From: Mortierella sp. BCC40632
Lineage: Eukaryota > Mortierellomycota > Mortierellomycetes > Mortierellales > Mortierellaceae
NCBI GenBank assembly: GCA_011634665.1
Contig: WAEK01000005.1
Span: 2,179,001-2,243,000 of the forward strand
Reading direction: 5' to 3'
DNA: 64,000 nt
Shown: piece by piece, positions 26,936-39,032 of the stretch
Position numbering within the stretch: position 1 is the first letter of the stretch
Layout: each line of letters starts with the position of its first letter
The notes under the pieces: model-generated
What the model saw: the letters and a program-made list of their open reading frames with translations, nothing else
What the model was told of the DNA's origin: nothing
Databases searched by the model: none
Position numbers and translations under genes: made by a program

Positions 26936-28241
26936 GGCGAGGTGGAAAGAAGGATGGTCCTTACTGAGGAGAGTGGAGGTGTTATTAGTGTTATGGGGGG
27001 GGGGGAGTTGGAGGAGAGAGAGAAGGGGTTTATTGAGAGTGTGCAAAGGAAAGTCGATGTTTTCAGTTGGTTGGTTGGGAGAGAGAACGAGACTGGCACC
27101 AGTGCTAGTGCTATCAGTGGCGGTGATAATGGCAGTGGTGTCGGTGCCGACGAGGGCGATGATCTCAATACCGAAACTGGTGCCTCTGAGACCCAAAAGG
27201 AGGAGGAAGAAGAAGAGGAGGAGAGCAGATGTGGTCGAGAGTCCGTTATAAAGGCAAAAGTTGGATGTCGATGAAAACAAAAAAAAAAGGGCAGCGACGA
27301 GAGCGTCATGCGCCCAGAGTCGGGCCTTCTAAGATACAGGCCGCTGGGCCGCCCTTTCGGGGCACCGCTACAGACCGAGCAAGGAGAGTGCCTCGTATCC
27401 TTCTCCATGCCGAGAAGCTCTTAGGGTTTCCATTTAAGAAGCAACTGGGTGATCGTTGCGCACGCTCCCATTGCTCCACTGCTCCTTGGAGCTCAATCGT
27501 TATCCTCGCAGCACGGCTCTGAAGGTCATTTTTCCCTTTTACTTCTTTCCCGCGGCAGCTACTTGTTGAGAAGCAAAGAGAGAGGAAGAGGGAGAGCAAG
27601 AGAGGGTAGACGACTGGGCAATGAAGAAAGAATAGAAGGAAAGAAAGTAAAACCTACATCGAAAGGTCCCTTCGGGTGCAATGCAGCATACAGGGCCCAC
27701 AGCTCGTCAGGGACACAGCCTCCGCCTCAGCCTCCCAATGTGAACCCTACTCAACGTAGGCTTGGGGAGAGCGAGAGCGAGCAAGCGGAGAATTGTATGG
27801 GACTCGCAGCTATTGGTTCGTCGAGGACCGAACGAGAATCATGGCCATTGTCTGCACGCAAACTGACATAAATGGCTTGCAATTGAACCGAGTCTAGCAA
27901 TCATGCCTTGCAGATCCCCGGCGGAATGAGGTGGCAAGGGGGCGAGGAGAGGCAAAGGGGATGGGGGAGGAAGGAGACTAGCGAGGGGGGTCTCATTACC
28001 CTCGCGAATGCCTTTTTTTTCTTTTCTTTTCTTTCCGCTTGGTTCATCTGTCTTGGTCGTGCTCTTTCGTGCCTTGGCTCTGTGGCTACGGCGGTCTGGC
28101 TCTGCCCGTAGTGTGTATGTGTATCTGTGTGAAGGTCGCATCTCAACCCCCTTCGGCTCTCTCCTTGTTTTTTTTTTTTTTCGTTGTTTGTTGTCGTCAG
28201 TCAACTCGCCGTCGGTCGCTGTTTTAGGCCCCTCCCTTCTT

Positions 28242-28243
<2 letters not shown>

Positions 28244-28282
<39 letters not shown>
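28244..28282. repeat. T39 homopolymer
   Basis: Uninterrupted run of 39 T residues in non-coding DNA upstream of the F-box gene. Confidence 0.95.
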
Positions 28283-28283
<1 letters not shown>

Positions 28284-29415
28284 TCGTGAGGCTATTGACG
28301 GGGCTGTCAGGTGCAGATGCGCACCCGGCCATGGGGCGTGTGGCCACCCATCTCATCCCGTCCTGTCTTTCCTGCACATTCTCCGGACAAAAAGAGAAAG
28401 CAAGAAAGAAAGAGAGAGAAGAAAATACGAGTCGGAAACCGATAACTCTAGTCTTCCGGGAAAAGGGGGGTGAATGGTGGGGAGCGATGTTCACAGAAGG
28501 GAGAGAGAACGATAGAGAGAAAGAGAGAGTTCCAACGGCACACAGCTGAATACTCGATTGGCCTAGAGTCTTGTCAAAATGCGGAGTCGTTGCACTGGTC
28601 AAGCGGACATGCGCCGACGGATAACAACAACATGCGGTCAAGCGACAAAGTAACCAGTGTTAAGGGAAAAGAGCCCCAGGAGTTGCTTTTTTCTTTTACA
28701 TGTTTTCACTAGCGCCCAACATTCCACCATTTTTCTATGTTCTATGTTCCTTAGCCAAAAAGAGTGTTGCCAAATCTTCGATGGACTTTTAAGCTTGCAG
28801 GAGACAAAAGATGGGCAACCATAACGACGAAGAAACCGGACTTGAAGCATTAGAGCAGAGGACACGGACCTCTTCAGGATACGGAGACCAGGCTGCCCTT
28901 TGGAGTTTTCCTAGAAACAGATGGAGGTCGATCTCTCTTTTTGGATAGTCAAGTACTCCTTCAATGGGGAAAAAAGAATCGTTTCATTCTCTGATAGACG
29001 CGCCCTATGCGCCTCATGCACTCCATACGAAGCTGCTCCGGCTTGGCAAGAGACGGCCTCCGCAGGGGACTTATTATACAGCGTTTTTGGTTACGAACGG
29101 CAGAACAGACGATCGTGCTCGTTCCGGCCGCTCGGTTGAGCCGGACCACATCCAGGCGAGCAAGACTAGGTCCATGTAAGTCTAGAGGGAGGCGAGGCGA
29201 GAGGACGAGTAAGAAGTAAAAGCGTTTCGAACAACCCGTGTGCGATCGAAAGTGCAGATGACGAGTCTATATAGTGTGGCTCGAGTGACGCGGGGAGTGA
29301 AATCAGTATCCGTGTTTTGTCAGTAATACGGTCCTCAAGTTCATTGGCGCAGTGGGGGGTGTCGTGGGGATGTAGAGCTCTCCACAAACCCGATCAGTCA
29401 CGTGCATATGGCGAC

Positions 29416-29424
29416 TTTATAAAG
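29416..29424 (+). promoter_or_regulatory. TATA-like element of the SDR gene
   Basis: TTTATAAAG about 120 bp upstream of the SDR start codon, followed by a pyrimidine-rich leader with CTCTTCTCTC blocks. Confidence 0.5.
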
Positions 29425-29542
29425 TGCACCCTCTTCTCTCTTCGCTTCGCCTCGTCCATGTCCATCCCATCCCCTCGCTTTCTCACTGTTTGACTCTCAT
29501 TTCTCCTACCCCTGAATCGACCCGACATTACATTAGCTAACA

Positions 29543-30745
29543 ATGTCGTCCATGCACTCTTCCTCGTTGTTTGATGTCAAAGGCAAGGTTGTTCTTGTTA
29601 CTGGTGGCAGCCGTGGGTAAGCATTTCATGCAGCTCAAAAGTAGAAGGACCTTCTAGTTTTGTTGGTACTTTTTGTTCTTTTTTATTTTTTTTTGGGTTC
29701 TGACAATGGGTCTCTTTTTTCCTTAATAGAATCGGTCTCATGATTGCCCACGGGTTTGTTGTCAACGGAGCCAAAGTCTACATTTCATCCCGCTCGGCAG
29801 ATGTCTGTGACCAGGTCGCGACCGAGTTGACTAAACTTGGACCTGGCAAGTGCATTTCTGTCCCCGCTGATCTCCAGAAGCTCGAGGAAGTTCACAGGTT
29901 GGCGGCCGAGATCGCTAAGCATGAGCCCAGTACGTTGACTATAATCCATTTTGTTTTTTGACTTGATTTATATCCTGGACTATTATGCAATGAGGACTAA
30001 CATCGATTATCTCTGCTTTGCTTTGCTTCGCTATTTTTTTTTTTTTTTTTGTGATAATTAGAGGTTCATGTCTTGGTCAACAATGCTGGAGCAACGGTAT
30101 GGAACTTTTTTCTTTTAACATAGACCAAGTCTTCTGATGAGCCGAGTCGGAACATGCCGCAAAGAAATGCCTTTTGTCTATATTTTCTACATTTTCACCT
30201 TCGGCCTGCTGACGTACTTTTTGTATTATTTTCATACCAATTGGGATCAACTATAGTGGGGAGCTCCACTTGAGTCCTACCCCGATGTCGCTTTTGAAAA
30301 GGTGATGAACCTCAACGTTAAGCGTATCTTTTCTCTTACTCAGGCAATGGTCCCTCTCTTGGAGGCTGCAGCAACGGAGAAGGAGCCAGCCTCGATCATC
30401 AACATTGGATCAGTAGACGGTATCCACATTCCCACGCTTGAGACCTACGCCTACTCAGCATCCAAGGCTGCCCTTCACCAGATGACACGCGTCCTTGCTG
30501 GCCACCTTGGTCACCGTAACATCACTTGCAATGCCATTGCACCTGGCCCATTCCAGTCCAAGATGATGGCCGCCACTCTTCGGGATTTTGGAGATGTTAT
30601 TGTAGGAAACATTCCTCTTGGACGCATTGGACAGCCCGAGGACATTGCGGCAACATCCATTTACTTGGCCTCGCGCGCTGGAGCTTATACAACAGGCGCA
30701 GTCATCCCCGTTGATGGAGGAAGTTTGGTCAAGGCCAAGGCCTAA
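29543..30745 (+). CDS. Short-chain dehydrogenase/reductase, RhlG-like
   Basis: NAD(P)-dependent classical SDR of 265 residues from four exons: 29543-29616, 29730-29929, 30062-30096 and 30257-30745, all GT-AG and in frame. Motifs are the Rossmann glycine motif TGGSRGIG (split by intron 1), NNAG (split-off exon 3), the catalytic Ser in INIGSVDG, and Tyr-x3-Lys in YAYSASKAALHQMT. Ser-Arg after the first strand (YISSRS) favours NADPH. The closest family I recognise is the RhlG / 3-oxoacyl-ACP-reductase-like group, seen in NAGATWGAPLESYP and NAIAPGPFQSKMM. The exact substrate is unknown. The C-terminus (KAKA) is not a peroxisomal signal. A TATA-like element and an AATAAA signal frame the gene. Confidence 0.93.
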
Positions 30746-30781
30746 ACCCGCAGTTGATTTGTTCGAAAAAAAAATGTTATC

Positions 30782-30787
30782 AATAAA
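30782..30787 (+). terminator. AATAAA polyadenylation signal of the SDR gene
   Basis: Canonical AATAAA 37 bp after the stop codon. Confidence 0.6.
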
Positions 30788-31194
30788 CACAAAGCTGTAA
30801 AAACCATCTCAATCGCGTTATGCCTGTGGTATTAAAGGTTCATAGGAAAGGAGAGAGAGTCGGTGACTACACAAGAGGCGTGGGAGGGATACTGGACAGC
30901 TCAAAATACCAATTATTGAGACCTACAATAGAGACATCTGTTTTAACCATAGTCACAACTATAGGCTGTTGGACGCCTCAATCGATCCTTTGGCTCGGCC
31001 TACACAATGTTGTCCTCTGACTCTGCTTCCAAGGTATCGACTAGGTCGAACTCTATAAATTTTAGATCGGAATCAAAATATCTCTTACTGTATCTACTCC
31101 CTTTCCTCCTTCACTCAACTAAGGCAGGACAGGACATACAGTCTAGACGAGTCTCTGTTCTACCCAGCGCTTTCCACTAGAACTTGTTATGCTG

Positions 31195-31668
31195 TCATGG
31201 GCGATGATTGCCATAAAAGTTTTGAGTCTGGAACCGGTCTTTGGGCTGAGTACGGGCTAGACCCAAGGGGATTGCAGTCGCGCTACCTTCTTTTGCAAGC
31301 TCCCCATGCACTTTCTTTCCGATGTTGACTCCCATTCCACTCCCTCTTTTGCCTCCTTTATTTTCCAATTTACTAGACTCGGACTCTAGAACCAGATAGA
31401 TGCTGCGCGTAAATCGAGAATCCGTAGAAGGCGCTAGCAAACCATACACTCCAGGGCTGAGTTCCGGGATCCCTTTTAGATGCCGGTGTCTCCACCCCCT
31501 TCTCTCCGAGCATCTCTCGTCTTTTACTCTCTTTGTCAACTCTCCTGGAGTATTTAGATGGTAGCTCTGATGTACCAAAAAAGAACCGTCTAACATACTT
31601 TTTTTATTACTACTTTCTAGCTTCCAAGTTCGACGATGGGCCAGCACGCATGTATTTGAAAGCTCCAT
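31195..31668 (-). CDS. Unsupported hypothetical ORF, 157 codons
   Basis: An uninterrupted ATG-to-TGA frame with fairly even amino-acid composition (segments such as GIPELSPGVYGLLAPSTDS and SKLENKGGKRGSGMG). I recognise no domain, signal peptide or family. It could be a lineage-specific gene, part of a 3' UTR or chance. The flanking context gives no support. Confidence 0.2.
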   Translation of the reverse strand: MELSNTCVLAHRRTWKLESSNKKSMLDGSFLVHQSYHLNTPGELTKRVKDERCSERRGWRHRHLKGIPELSPGVYGLLAPSTDSRFTRSIYLVLESESSKLENKGGKRGSGMGVNIGKKVHGELAKEGSATAIPLGLARTQPKDRFQTQNFYGNHRP

Positions 31669-31851
31669 TACTATCCATGGTCCTCTTTGTTATTAGGTCA
31701 ACGATACTAATCAGTAATTCCAAAACATAATGAACACCGTTGAAATAATAAGGCTGCTGCCAAGACTAGATATCACGTCTTTTACACGCCGTCAGATAGG
31801 GGAGCCCTCCGAGAGAAGTAAAAGAAATCGACCTTCTTGACATCTTATCCC

Positions 31852-32806
31852 TTAGGCCAATACAAGACTCGCCATGAACATGGTGCCGGCGGCAACGGCC
31901 ACCTTGGACAGGATCGATCCAACCATATGGCTCGAAACGGCAGCAGACTTTGAACCGCTGGCGCCGCCAGGGCCAGAACCTACAACCTTGACTGTAGCTC
32001 TCCAGTAATAGATGGAAGGGCTGGTGCTATTTCCACTGGTCGCGGGTGGAGGTGCCACCTGGGTGGACTGAGCAGGCTGCGAGGTTGATGCGCTGTTATT
32101 CGAGGGTGGAGCAGGTGCAACCGGGCCTGCGGGTGTCACAATGAGTTGGACCTGAAATAGAGAAAGACCGGTGAGAATTTTTTTTTCATTTCATTTCTTT
32201 CACTTTTCCTATTAGATGTTCGCGCTCTAGAGGATAGTGAGACCGTTTAAAGAAGAAGAGAAAGAATCAAGTTTGACCTACAATATATTCGCCTGCAGGA
32301 TGCTGAACCGAGGAAACAGACCAGCCCTGGGTAATCCGGGGGGTTGTATTGCCCTTGATGTCGGCAACGGTCTCGTTTCCGGAGCCATCAGCCTTGGCCA
32401 CCGTGATCAGCGCAGTTCCTATGAAAGCATTGATACAGGCACAGGCACAGATGTTAGCAATCATAGGAGCAGCAAGGCATGGGAATATGAATGCGAGAAC
32501 AGGAAGAAGGTCAGCCATTGGAGCCCCAAGGATGCTAATAGAAGTGCTCGGTTCATTCAAAGACTCTCTCCCTCTCTTCTTCTCATGTGGACATGAAAGA
32601 GCTCTTTTTAACTCACCAATGTTGGCTCCGTTCTGGAGCGTGGCCGAGATGGAGAGCGAAGTGTTCTGGCGGACGCTCATGCCATTGTATGGAGTCGAGA
32701 CAATCAAACCCAAGGTGTTCTTGAATACTTCAGTCTGAGCAGCGACCATGGACTGGAAGCATGAAAGACCGGCAACGAGCAATACGGTAGGGAACTTTAC
32801 AAGCAT
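31852..32806 (-). CDS. GPI-anchored cell-surface protein, Kre9/Knh1-like domain
   Basis: 208 residues from exons 32806-32617, 32418-32282 and 32151-31852 (minus strand, GT-AG, in frame). It has a signal peptide (residues 1 to about 23, MLVKFPTVLLVAGLSCFQS), then one immunoglobulin-like domain of the Ser/Thr-rich Kre9/Knh1 type (LGLIVSTPYNGMSVRQNTSL through VSSVQHPAGEYIVQLIV). A Pro/Ser/Thr/Gln linker follows, then a small-residue region (GASGSKSAAVSS) and a hydrophobic C-terminal tail ending MASLVLA, as in GPI-anchored proteins. Proteins of this type sit on the membrane or wall, often as abundant surface glycoproteins. The family assignment rests on pattern only and is moderately sure; secretion and GPI anchoring are more certain. 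Confidence 0.8.
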
Positions 32807-33822
32807 TTTGGAGTAATTAAAGGAAGGGTATTAGGCGGAGAAGAAAAAAAAAGGGGGGGGGGGACTATGGAGTTGTGCTGTGGACTTGAGCGAGGAGGAG
32901 ATTGGTGAACGTGAAGGTTTAAAATGGAGATGAGAATGAGAGATGATAATGAGCAGGTGTGGAGGAATGGGATTGTCGTGAATGAGATGGTTGCGGCGGC
33001 AGAACGCGGCGTGAGGGGGGTCTCTGAAAGAGAAGTGAGGGAAAGGGCTGGAGAAGGGAGCGAGGCCTGAGAGGAAGCAGCAAGAGAGAGAGAAAAAAGA
33101 GGAGAAAAGAGGAAATGGGCATTAAAGAGGATGCCGACGACCCTGGTTGTGGCAGAAACTGCATCCGTGCCCGCGGGTCCGGTGCTTCCGCCGTACTCTA
33201 TTTTCCTCCTCCTCCCATCCACCCACCTAATTCACCCACTCATCACTTTTCTCCCCGTCTCTTTCTCTCGTCTTTCTCCCAACAGCACTCGGGGGACCAT
33301 TGAAAGCATATGCCACTCGCCTCTTTTTTGCATTTCGAAAGCTCTCGATGTTGCACGAAGAGGAATAGGCTCGCAATATTTTTTTCGTGTCCTGCTTTAA
33401 CGACTCTGCTCTACTCGAAGAGCACTCGACTCTCCACTCGCCCCCTCCAACACAACTGCAGGCATTGAGAGAACCAACAACAACAAAACTGTTGGTTGTT
33501 GCACAAGCATTTCACTTGTCCATTGTCGCTTTGGCGAATGGAGAAGAAATCCCCTCCTGTAGTTGTTCCGATGAGAGCTCAACCAGCAGAAGCACACATG
33601 GCATATTTGCTTTTTATAAAGACACATCAACAACAAAAAGACTATCTACCCTTGAGGTCTCTTTGAGGAAATTCCAACCCTATATGTCTTGTGGGGCGAG
33701 GTTCATATAAATTGAAGCTGCAAACTTGAAAGTGCATGTCGAGCTTAAAAGTACTCTGGATGAGTTCCAATGTGTGCTCTTTGGGCCGAGACATCTGAAA
33801 CGAAGTTGCCGATATGGAGGAT

Positions 33823-33868
<46 letters not shown>

Positions 33869-35191
33869 GAGAGGAAGGAGGAGAGAATGAAAGGAATAAT
33901 AGGGGGAATGAAAGAAAAAACAGAAAGAAAAGCACACAAGCTTCTCTAGGAGAAAGAATACGAGAAACACCGCCCAATAGCCAATCGTGATGCCCAGTTG
34001 GTTTAGCCATTTTAGATTCGACCAGGAGGCTGAACCTATTAATCTGCTATTAATCCCGTCCTACCTGTCAGAAGAACAAGGTTGGCTACTGTATCAGCAC
34101 CCTTCTAGCGGATAAAGTACTAATTTAGATCTTGTGTTTTGTGAATGCTTTTGTGTCGCCGTGTGCTTGTCATGTCCAAGGCTTGAATCCAGCCTAGGAA
34201 TGATGCATTCTCCAAGAGAGATAGATGTCAAATCTGCCTTGAACAACGCTTTGAAACTCGTATCAAGGTAAGTAAGTTCTTTTGGCCGAGTCGGTCCATG
34301 AAGTCGGTCGGGAAATGATTTGACTATCCGCATGCTGGATCTGAATTGTGGAGAAGGTTGCCGAGAGCTCTTGAACAATTTTTTTTTATAAACAGGGCCA
34401 TTAATCTATAGTCGTTCTAGTAAACCTGTTCTCACTAGAGCACTGCGGAGTAAACTATGCTGCCCTCCATTTGAATACCATGCCAACTAAATAACTCTTC
34501 TAGCATTCTCTCAAAGGTCTTCCATCGGTCTAAACGAGTGAATCATCCTGCCCTGTCATATTTCCTAGAGCTCCAGGGAGGGCTATACCCCCCCCAAAGA
34601 GGCTTACTCACTTCGGCGCAGGGATCGGCATCGTAACCAATGAAAAATCTTTAAAAACTCGCACTCTTTCCTCTGTCCCCTGACCTAGTGGCGTCGCGTG
34701 CGCACGGGCAATTGTCCTTCTCACGCTATCACATTGAAAGACTGCGCACTAAGAATAGTACAAGATCCTCTTTTAAAAAACCTCCAATGCCTTTCCCTGC
34801 AGGATATTTTTTGGGAGGAGGGGAGGGCGTTAAAACGCCCTCCTTCCCCTCCTCCACCTGATACAAAAGAAAGGACAGTGTAATAGTGAGAGGGTGAGAA
34901 AGTTGAGAAAAGTAAATTTAGATGAGAAGATATTGCAAAAGAAGCATCTGTAAGAGGGTAAGGCTATAGAAGGGTAGTTCTCATATCAGAGGCATTTCTG
35001 TGGACTGGATGACAGGTCTTCAGGAGTCGCGAGAGAAGAGGATCTAGAGTAAAAGAGGCAAAGAGGGGGGGTGTTAAAACAAATGTAGTATCAAGAGATG
35101 AAAACCAATTGATATGAAAAAACAAGGGAAAAGAGGAAAGAGGAGTTGCTTACTCACCATGTAAATTTTTGGCACAGAAATAAAGAGACAC
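32807..35191. other. Non-coding region between two secreted-protein genes
   Basis: The left part is the CT/GA-rich leader and promoter of the GPI protein gene, with a G run at 32853-32862. A GA microsatellite (33828-33870) lies in the middle. The rest contains only short ORFs without domains. Confidence 0.5.
33828..33872. repeat. (GA)n microsatellite
   Basis: About 20 GA units with few interruptions, followed by mixed purine sequence to about 33960. Confidence 0.9.
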
Positions 35192-35773
35192 TCAGTAAAT
35201 GACGTGGAGGATCGCTGGGTTACCAGAGTCCTTGGAGTAGATCTCCATAAACCCAAACTTGGTGCCGAGATAGATTGAAAATTGGCCGTCTCTTCCCGCA
35301 CCCTTGCATGCAGGTGTGATGTCTATGGCGCCTATGTTCTGGCGAGGTGGAACATTGACCTCGGTAAATGGGTTCTCGGTAGTCGGCGCAGTTTCACCAC
35401 TCACCGTGGACTCATTCCAAACGGAAGACCTGGCCTGGGAAACAGTGACATTCACACCAAATTCGAGAGGCTTCACAAAGGCTGGAAACTGGACATGGCA
35501 GCTCTTGGCGGATTTGACTTTGGCAGGTAGTTGAAATCCAATGAGGGCGCGGACGTAGGCATGGCCACCTGTATTCGCTTGGAGTGTTTTATCGTGGCCT
35601 AGGGTACATTTGTAACAGTTCTTTTCAGGGCACTCCGGACAGCTCACAGTGGAACGCAAGATAGTCGAGTCCTTGATTGCTGGGGTATCAAGTTTGGCGG
35701 CATAGGATACGTTGACAAGACTGACAAGGAGAATAAAAGCAGCCCAAAACTGGGGATAGTCGAGAAATTTCAT
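35192..35773 (-). CDS. Secreted cysteine-containing protein, possible CBM96/DNRLRE-type fold
   Basis: Single-exon 193-residue protein with a clear signal peptide (hydrophobic FWAAFILLVSLVNVSYAA, residues about 9-26). The mature part starts with KLDTPAIKDSTILRSTVSC and contains a CPECPEKNCYKC cluster, a central AYVRALIGFQLP segment and a C-terminal FSIYLGTKFGFMEIYSKDSG. The pattern of a tail-fibre-like beta protein with 'disposed' strands recalls CBM96/DNRLRE carbohydrate-binding modules, but this is a tentative resemblance. There is no GPI tail or transmembrane span, so it is probably released or wall-bound. It is transcribed divergently from PEX7. Confidence 0.75.
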   Translation of the reverse strand: MKFLDYPQFWAAFILLVSLVNVSYAAKLDTPAIKDSTILRSTVSCPECPEKNCYKCTLGHDKTLQANTGGHAYVRALIGFQLPAKVKSAKSCHVQFPAFVKPLEFGVNVTVSQARSSVWNESTVSGETAPTTENPFTEVNVPPRQNIGAIDITPACKGAGRDGQFSIYLGTKFGFMEIYSKDSGNPAILHVIY

Positions 35774-37098
35774 GTTTTTTTTTCTGTTTTTTTTTTAGGC
35801 AGGAATAAGAAGATGGAAGTGCACGGAGGTAAGAGTGCGAGTGAAGTAGAAGGGAAAAGGGTAATGAACGAGGTTTTCTTTTAAAGAAAATTTTAGGCGA
35901 ATGATGTGGCAGTGAGAGCAGTTTTTTTATGGCGGAAGTAAGAAACGAGGAACAAGTAAGAACGGTTCTCGAATTGATGTTACGCCATGGAGAGACGAGT
36001 CCCATGACGCCCTTCTGAATCAAAACGCACTATGGCCAAAAAGAAAAAACTACATGCCTTGAAAGGAAAAGGGGGTCCACAAGTCATACTTTTTTCGCAG
36101 GAAAAAGATCATGGCGATGAGGGTGCAAGAATAGACCGGATAAAAATAGCAATCAAGAGACAGGAGCATGCTAGGGCGGCCTGTTGGAGAGGCGCTTTTC
36201 TCCTCCTTGCGAAAGGGTTTGAGCGGACCAGAATGTCTGTTTATCCAAGCCAATCAGCTAGTTGGAAGCAAGTAGCTTAGTCTGGGCCATGGGCGCTTTA
36301 TCTTTTACAAATCTCTGTGAACGCGTCTTTAGCTTGGACGCACGCGTCATACGCCCCTAAGAGTTGAACATGCTGGTTGGAGCCGAAATTCAGAAATTTC
36401 TTATTTTAACAGAGCTGTGCTTGTAAACTAGGATGGAGCTGACTGACAAAACCCGGGATTTAATGGATAGCTTTGACGCTCCTTTGGTCTAGTCGAATTC
36501 TTATTAAGAATTCAGAAAAGAGGAAGGGTATTTCGAGAGGTATATGTGTGTGTATGCTGTGCCTCTCCTTTTCTTTCCTTCACGACGATATTGAATTTCA
36601 ATGACAAAGGCGGCATCATTGAATATCATGCGCCTTTGTCACTGAATTCCCCTTCTGAATTTCGAGCTGCAGAGTTGCAACCAATTTGTCACTTAAGTTT
36701 CCGTCTCGGTGTCGAGTGAAAAAGAAGCTATTTCTGGCAGCCTTTCCTCGACCTGTGTCTTCTGGTCGATCGGCCATTATAGAGCCGCTTTGAAGAATAG
36801 GAAACGCGTCGGACGACGGGCAAGCCCTATCATGTGATAATCTCACTCACGTGGTGAGACCCATCCTCGGGCGACGGGCAGCAGACAGTAAAGAGCACAG
36901 AAGAAGGACATTCTTTCTTTCCTTCAGGCACTTCAACCCATCAGGAAACGGAGCCATTACAGGAAACAGCTACCCCGTCAGGAAAACCGGAAAGCGACCA
37001 CCCGACGACGAACCGATCTCTGTTCCTTCGTTTCTCTCTCCCACCGTCTCTTTTCTCAAACACAACCATTCTAGCTCTCATTCATCCGACACATCCCA
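35774..37098. other. Divergent promoter region, secreted protein / PEX7
   Basis: Shared upstream region. It contains a palindromic E-box context (CTCACTCACGTGGTGAG, 36841-36857). A 19-codon open frame near 36433-36492 is too short to call. No other gene is seen. Confidence 0.5.
36841..36857. promoter_or_regulatory. Palindromic CACGTG E-box between secreted-protein gene and PEX7
   Basis: CACGTG is embedded in a longer interrupted inverted repeat, CTCAC-TCACGTG-GTGAG, 242 bp upstream of the PEX7 start. CACGTG sites bind basic helix-loop-helix factors in fungi. Function here is inferred. Confidence 0.35.
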
Positions 37099-39032
37099 AT
37101 GTTTTTGAAGCACCGAACTTCTGGCTATAATGGATATGCTGTAAGAAGGGCCCTTTTGCTTTGCATCTCCTCCCACGTTTCTCCCTTTCTCCTCTTCTCT
37201 ACCTCCTCAAGGTAGAGAGAGAGCTACTGCCTTGAGGCGTGCTTTCAAGCTTCAGCGAATCCTTTGCGATTTGTTTTTTGTTTCCCGAACCGAGCAGACT
37301 CTAATCACTCTTTTTTACATGAACAAATGCCCCCTTACCCGGACATTAGCTGCAATGGAGTCCATTCTTTGAACACAAACTCGCCGTGGCAACAGCATCC
37401 AACTTTGGGTTGGTCGGTAATGGAAGGCTCCATATTCTGAACGTCCCACCTTCGGGAGCCGCAGGACTACCCACACCACCTCCTGCACCCGTTGTCGTCG
37501 AAAGAGTGTAAGTGTCGAGGAGGATCCCTTAGACAGCACTATTCTTTGTCTTTTTTAAGACCATTCTCGCTCTTATCCCGCTGGAGATTCCCGGTGTGCG
37601 GCGAGGACATGTCGGTCGATGACGAGCGGGATCGGATCCAACGGAGGACTGAACAGGGCCGAGAGAGAGTGTGTGTGTGTTAGAGGAGAGAGAGAGGAGA
37701 GAAGGAATGACAGATCGGCTCACATTTCGCCTCCCCACGGGGACAAAGGCAAGAGGGAATAGAGAGAGGGGAATTTTACTTTGACCGGACAAATTCTCTC
37801 TCTCCCTTTCTCTACTGGGGCGGGGACCAATGGAAATGGGCATCGACGGGCCTCAGACACCCGCCGCTGAGGAGGAGAGAAGAGGCCCTCCATTGACCTT
37901 TCTAATCGGGGACTAGGAGGGATCGATCTTTTACCAAAAGGAGTCCATGGTGGACTATTTAGAGCTAACCCCTGTTTTGCTTGACCCTGTCTGCCCCCTC
38001 AAAACGGACTTTCTATAGATTTGACACGCAGGACGGACTCTTTGATGTCTGCTGGAGCGAGATCAACGAGAACCAACTGGTCACAGCCAGCGGCGATGGA
38101 TCTGTAAAACTCTGGGACACAACATTGGCAGTACGTTTCCTCTCCTCTCCTGCTCTTGGTGATGATCTTTACTCACGCAAAGACCCACAGAAAAAGAAGA
38201 AAGTCCTTCTCTTATTAACGATATACAATTTTTTTTTTCTATCTTGGCTTCTCGGGGAATGTTTCATAGGATTTTCCTATCCAAAACTGGCAAGAGCATC
38301 AACGCGAAGTATTTTCTGTAAACTGGAACCTGGTCAGGAAAGATACATTTCTTACGGCCTCATGGGACAACACTATCAAACTTGTACGTTTTTGAGGAAA
38401 TGAACTCCTATAACATGGATCGCAGCAACCTAAAGACGGACATCTTTTATTATGATATTCTGATACTTTTTACTTCTTCTCATTTCCAGTGGTCACAAAA
38501 TAGCCCTGCGTCACTACAGACATTCAAGAGCCATTCACATTGTGTCTATTCTGCAATGTGGTCTCCTCACTCGCCAACACTTTTCGCCTCGTGCTCCGGC
38601 GACCACACGGTCAAGCTTTGGGATACAAACTCGCCAATGCCAGTGCAAACCATCCTCGCTCATGGAAATGAAGTTCTCTCACTGGACTGGAACAAGTACC
38701 AGGATCACACAGTCGTCACTGGTTCTGTCGACCATACAATTAAGGTCTGGGATCTGCGTCGACCAGATCGAGAGCTGAACTGTCTGCGGGGGCATGAATA
38801 TGCAGTGAGGAGAGTGAAGTGTTCTCCTCACTCGGGTGCCTTGGTGGCGTCGACCTCGTATGATATGACGATGCGGATCTGGGACATTACGACGAGTGAT
38901 ATGATTGAGATCCATGATGCGCATACAGAGTTTGTCCTTGGTGTTGATTTTAATCTTTACCGGGACCGACAAATTGCCACCTGTGCTTGGGATGAGAATG
39001 TTCATGTCTTTGAGCCAAGGTGCCTTATGTAA
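37099..39032 (+). CDS. PEX7: Peroxisomal PTS2 receptor Pex7 (WD40)
   Basis: Cytosolic receptor that carries PTS2-bearing enzymes to the peroxisome. Five exons, 37099-37140, 37350-37507, 38019-38130, 38270-38383 and 38490-39032, join in frame to 322 residues, the usual Pex7 length. The N-terminus ([20 protein letters not shown]) and [19 protein letters not shown] match the family. WD repeats follow, each ending in a WD-like dipeptide: [41 protein letters not shown] and [12 protein letters not shown], with the last blade at [13 protein letters not shown]. The family-typical [14 protein letters not shown] is present. Exon 2 ends in a short Pro-rich loop. An AATAAA lies 97 bp after the stop. Confidence 0.95.

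Larger units (their letters stand above)
26936..29542. other. Divergent intergenic region between F-box and SDR genes
   Basis: Promoters for both flanking genes should lie here. Notable elements are a G run at 26996-27005, a T39 homopolymer (28244-28282) and purine-rich blocks (28390-28425, 28500-28530). Short ORFs have no recognisable domains. I see no supported gene. Confidence 0.5.
30746..31851. other. Convergent intergenic region, SDR to GPI protein
   Basis: Apart from the SDR polyadenylation signal, the only item is a 157-codon minus-strand ORF (31195-31668), listed separately. Confidence 0.45.
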
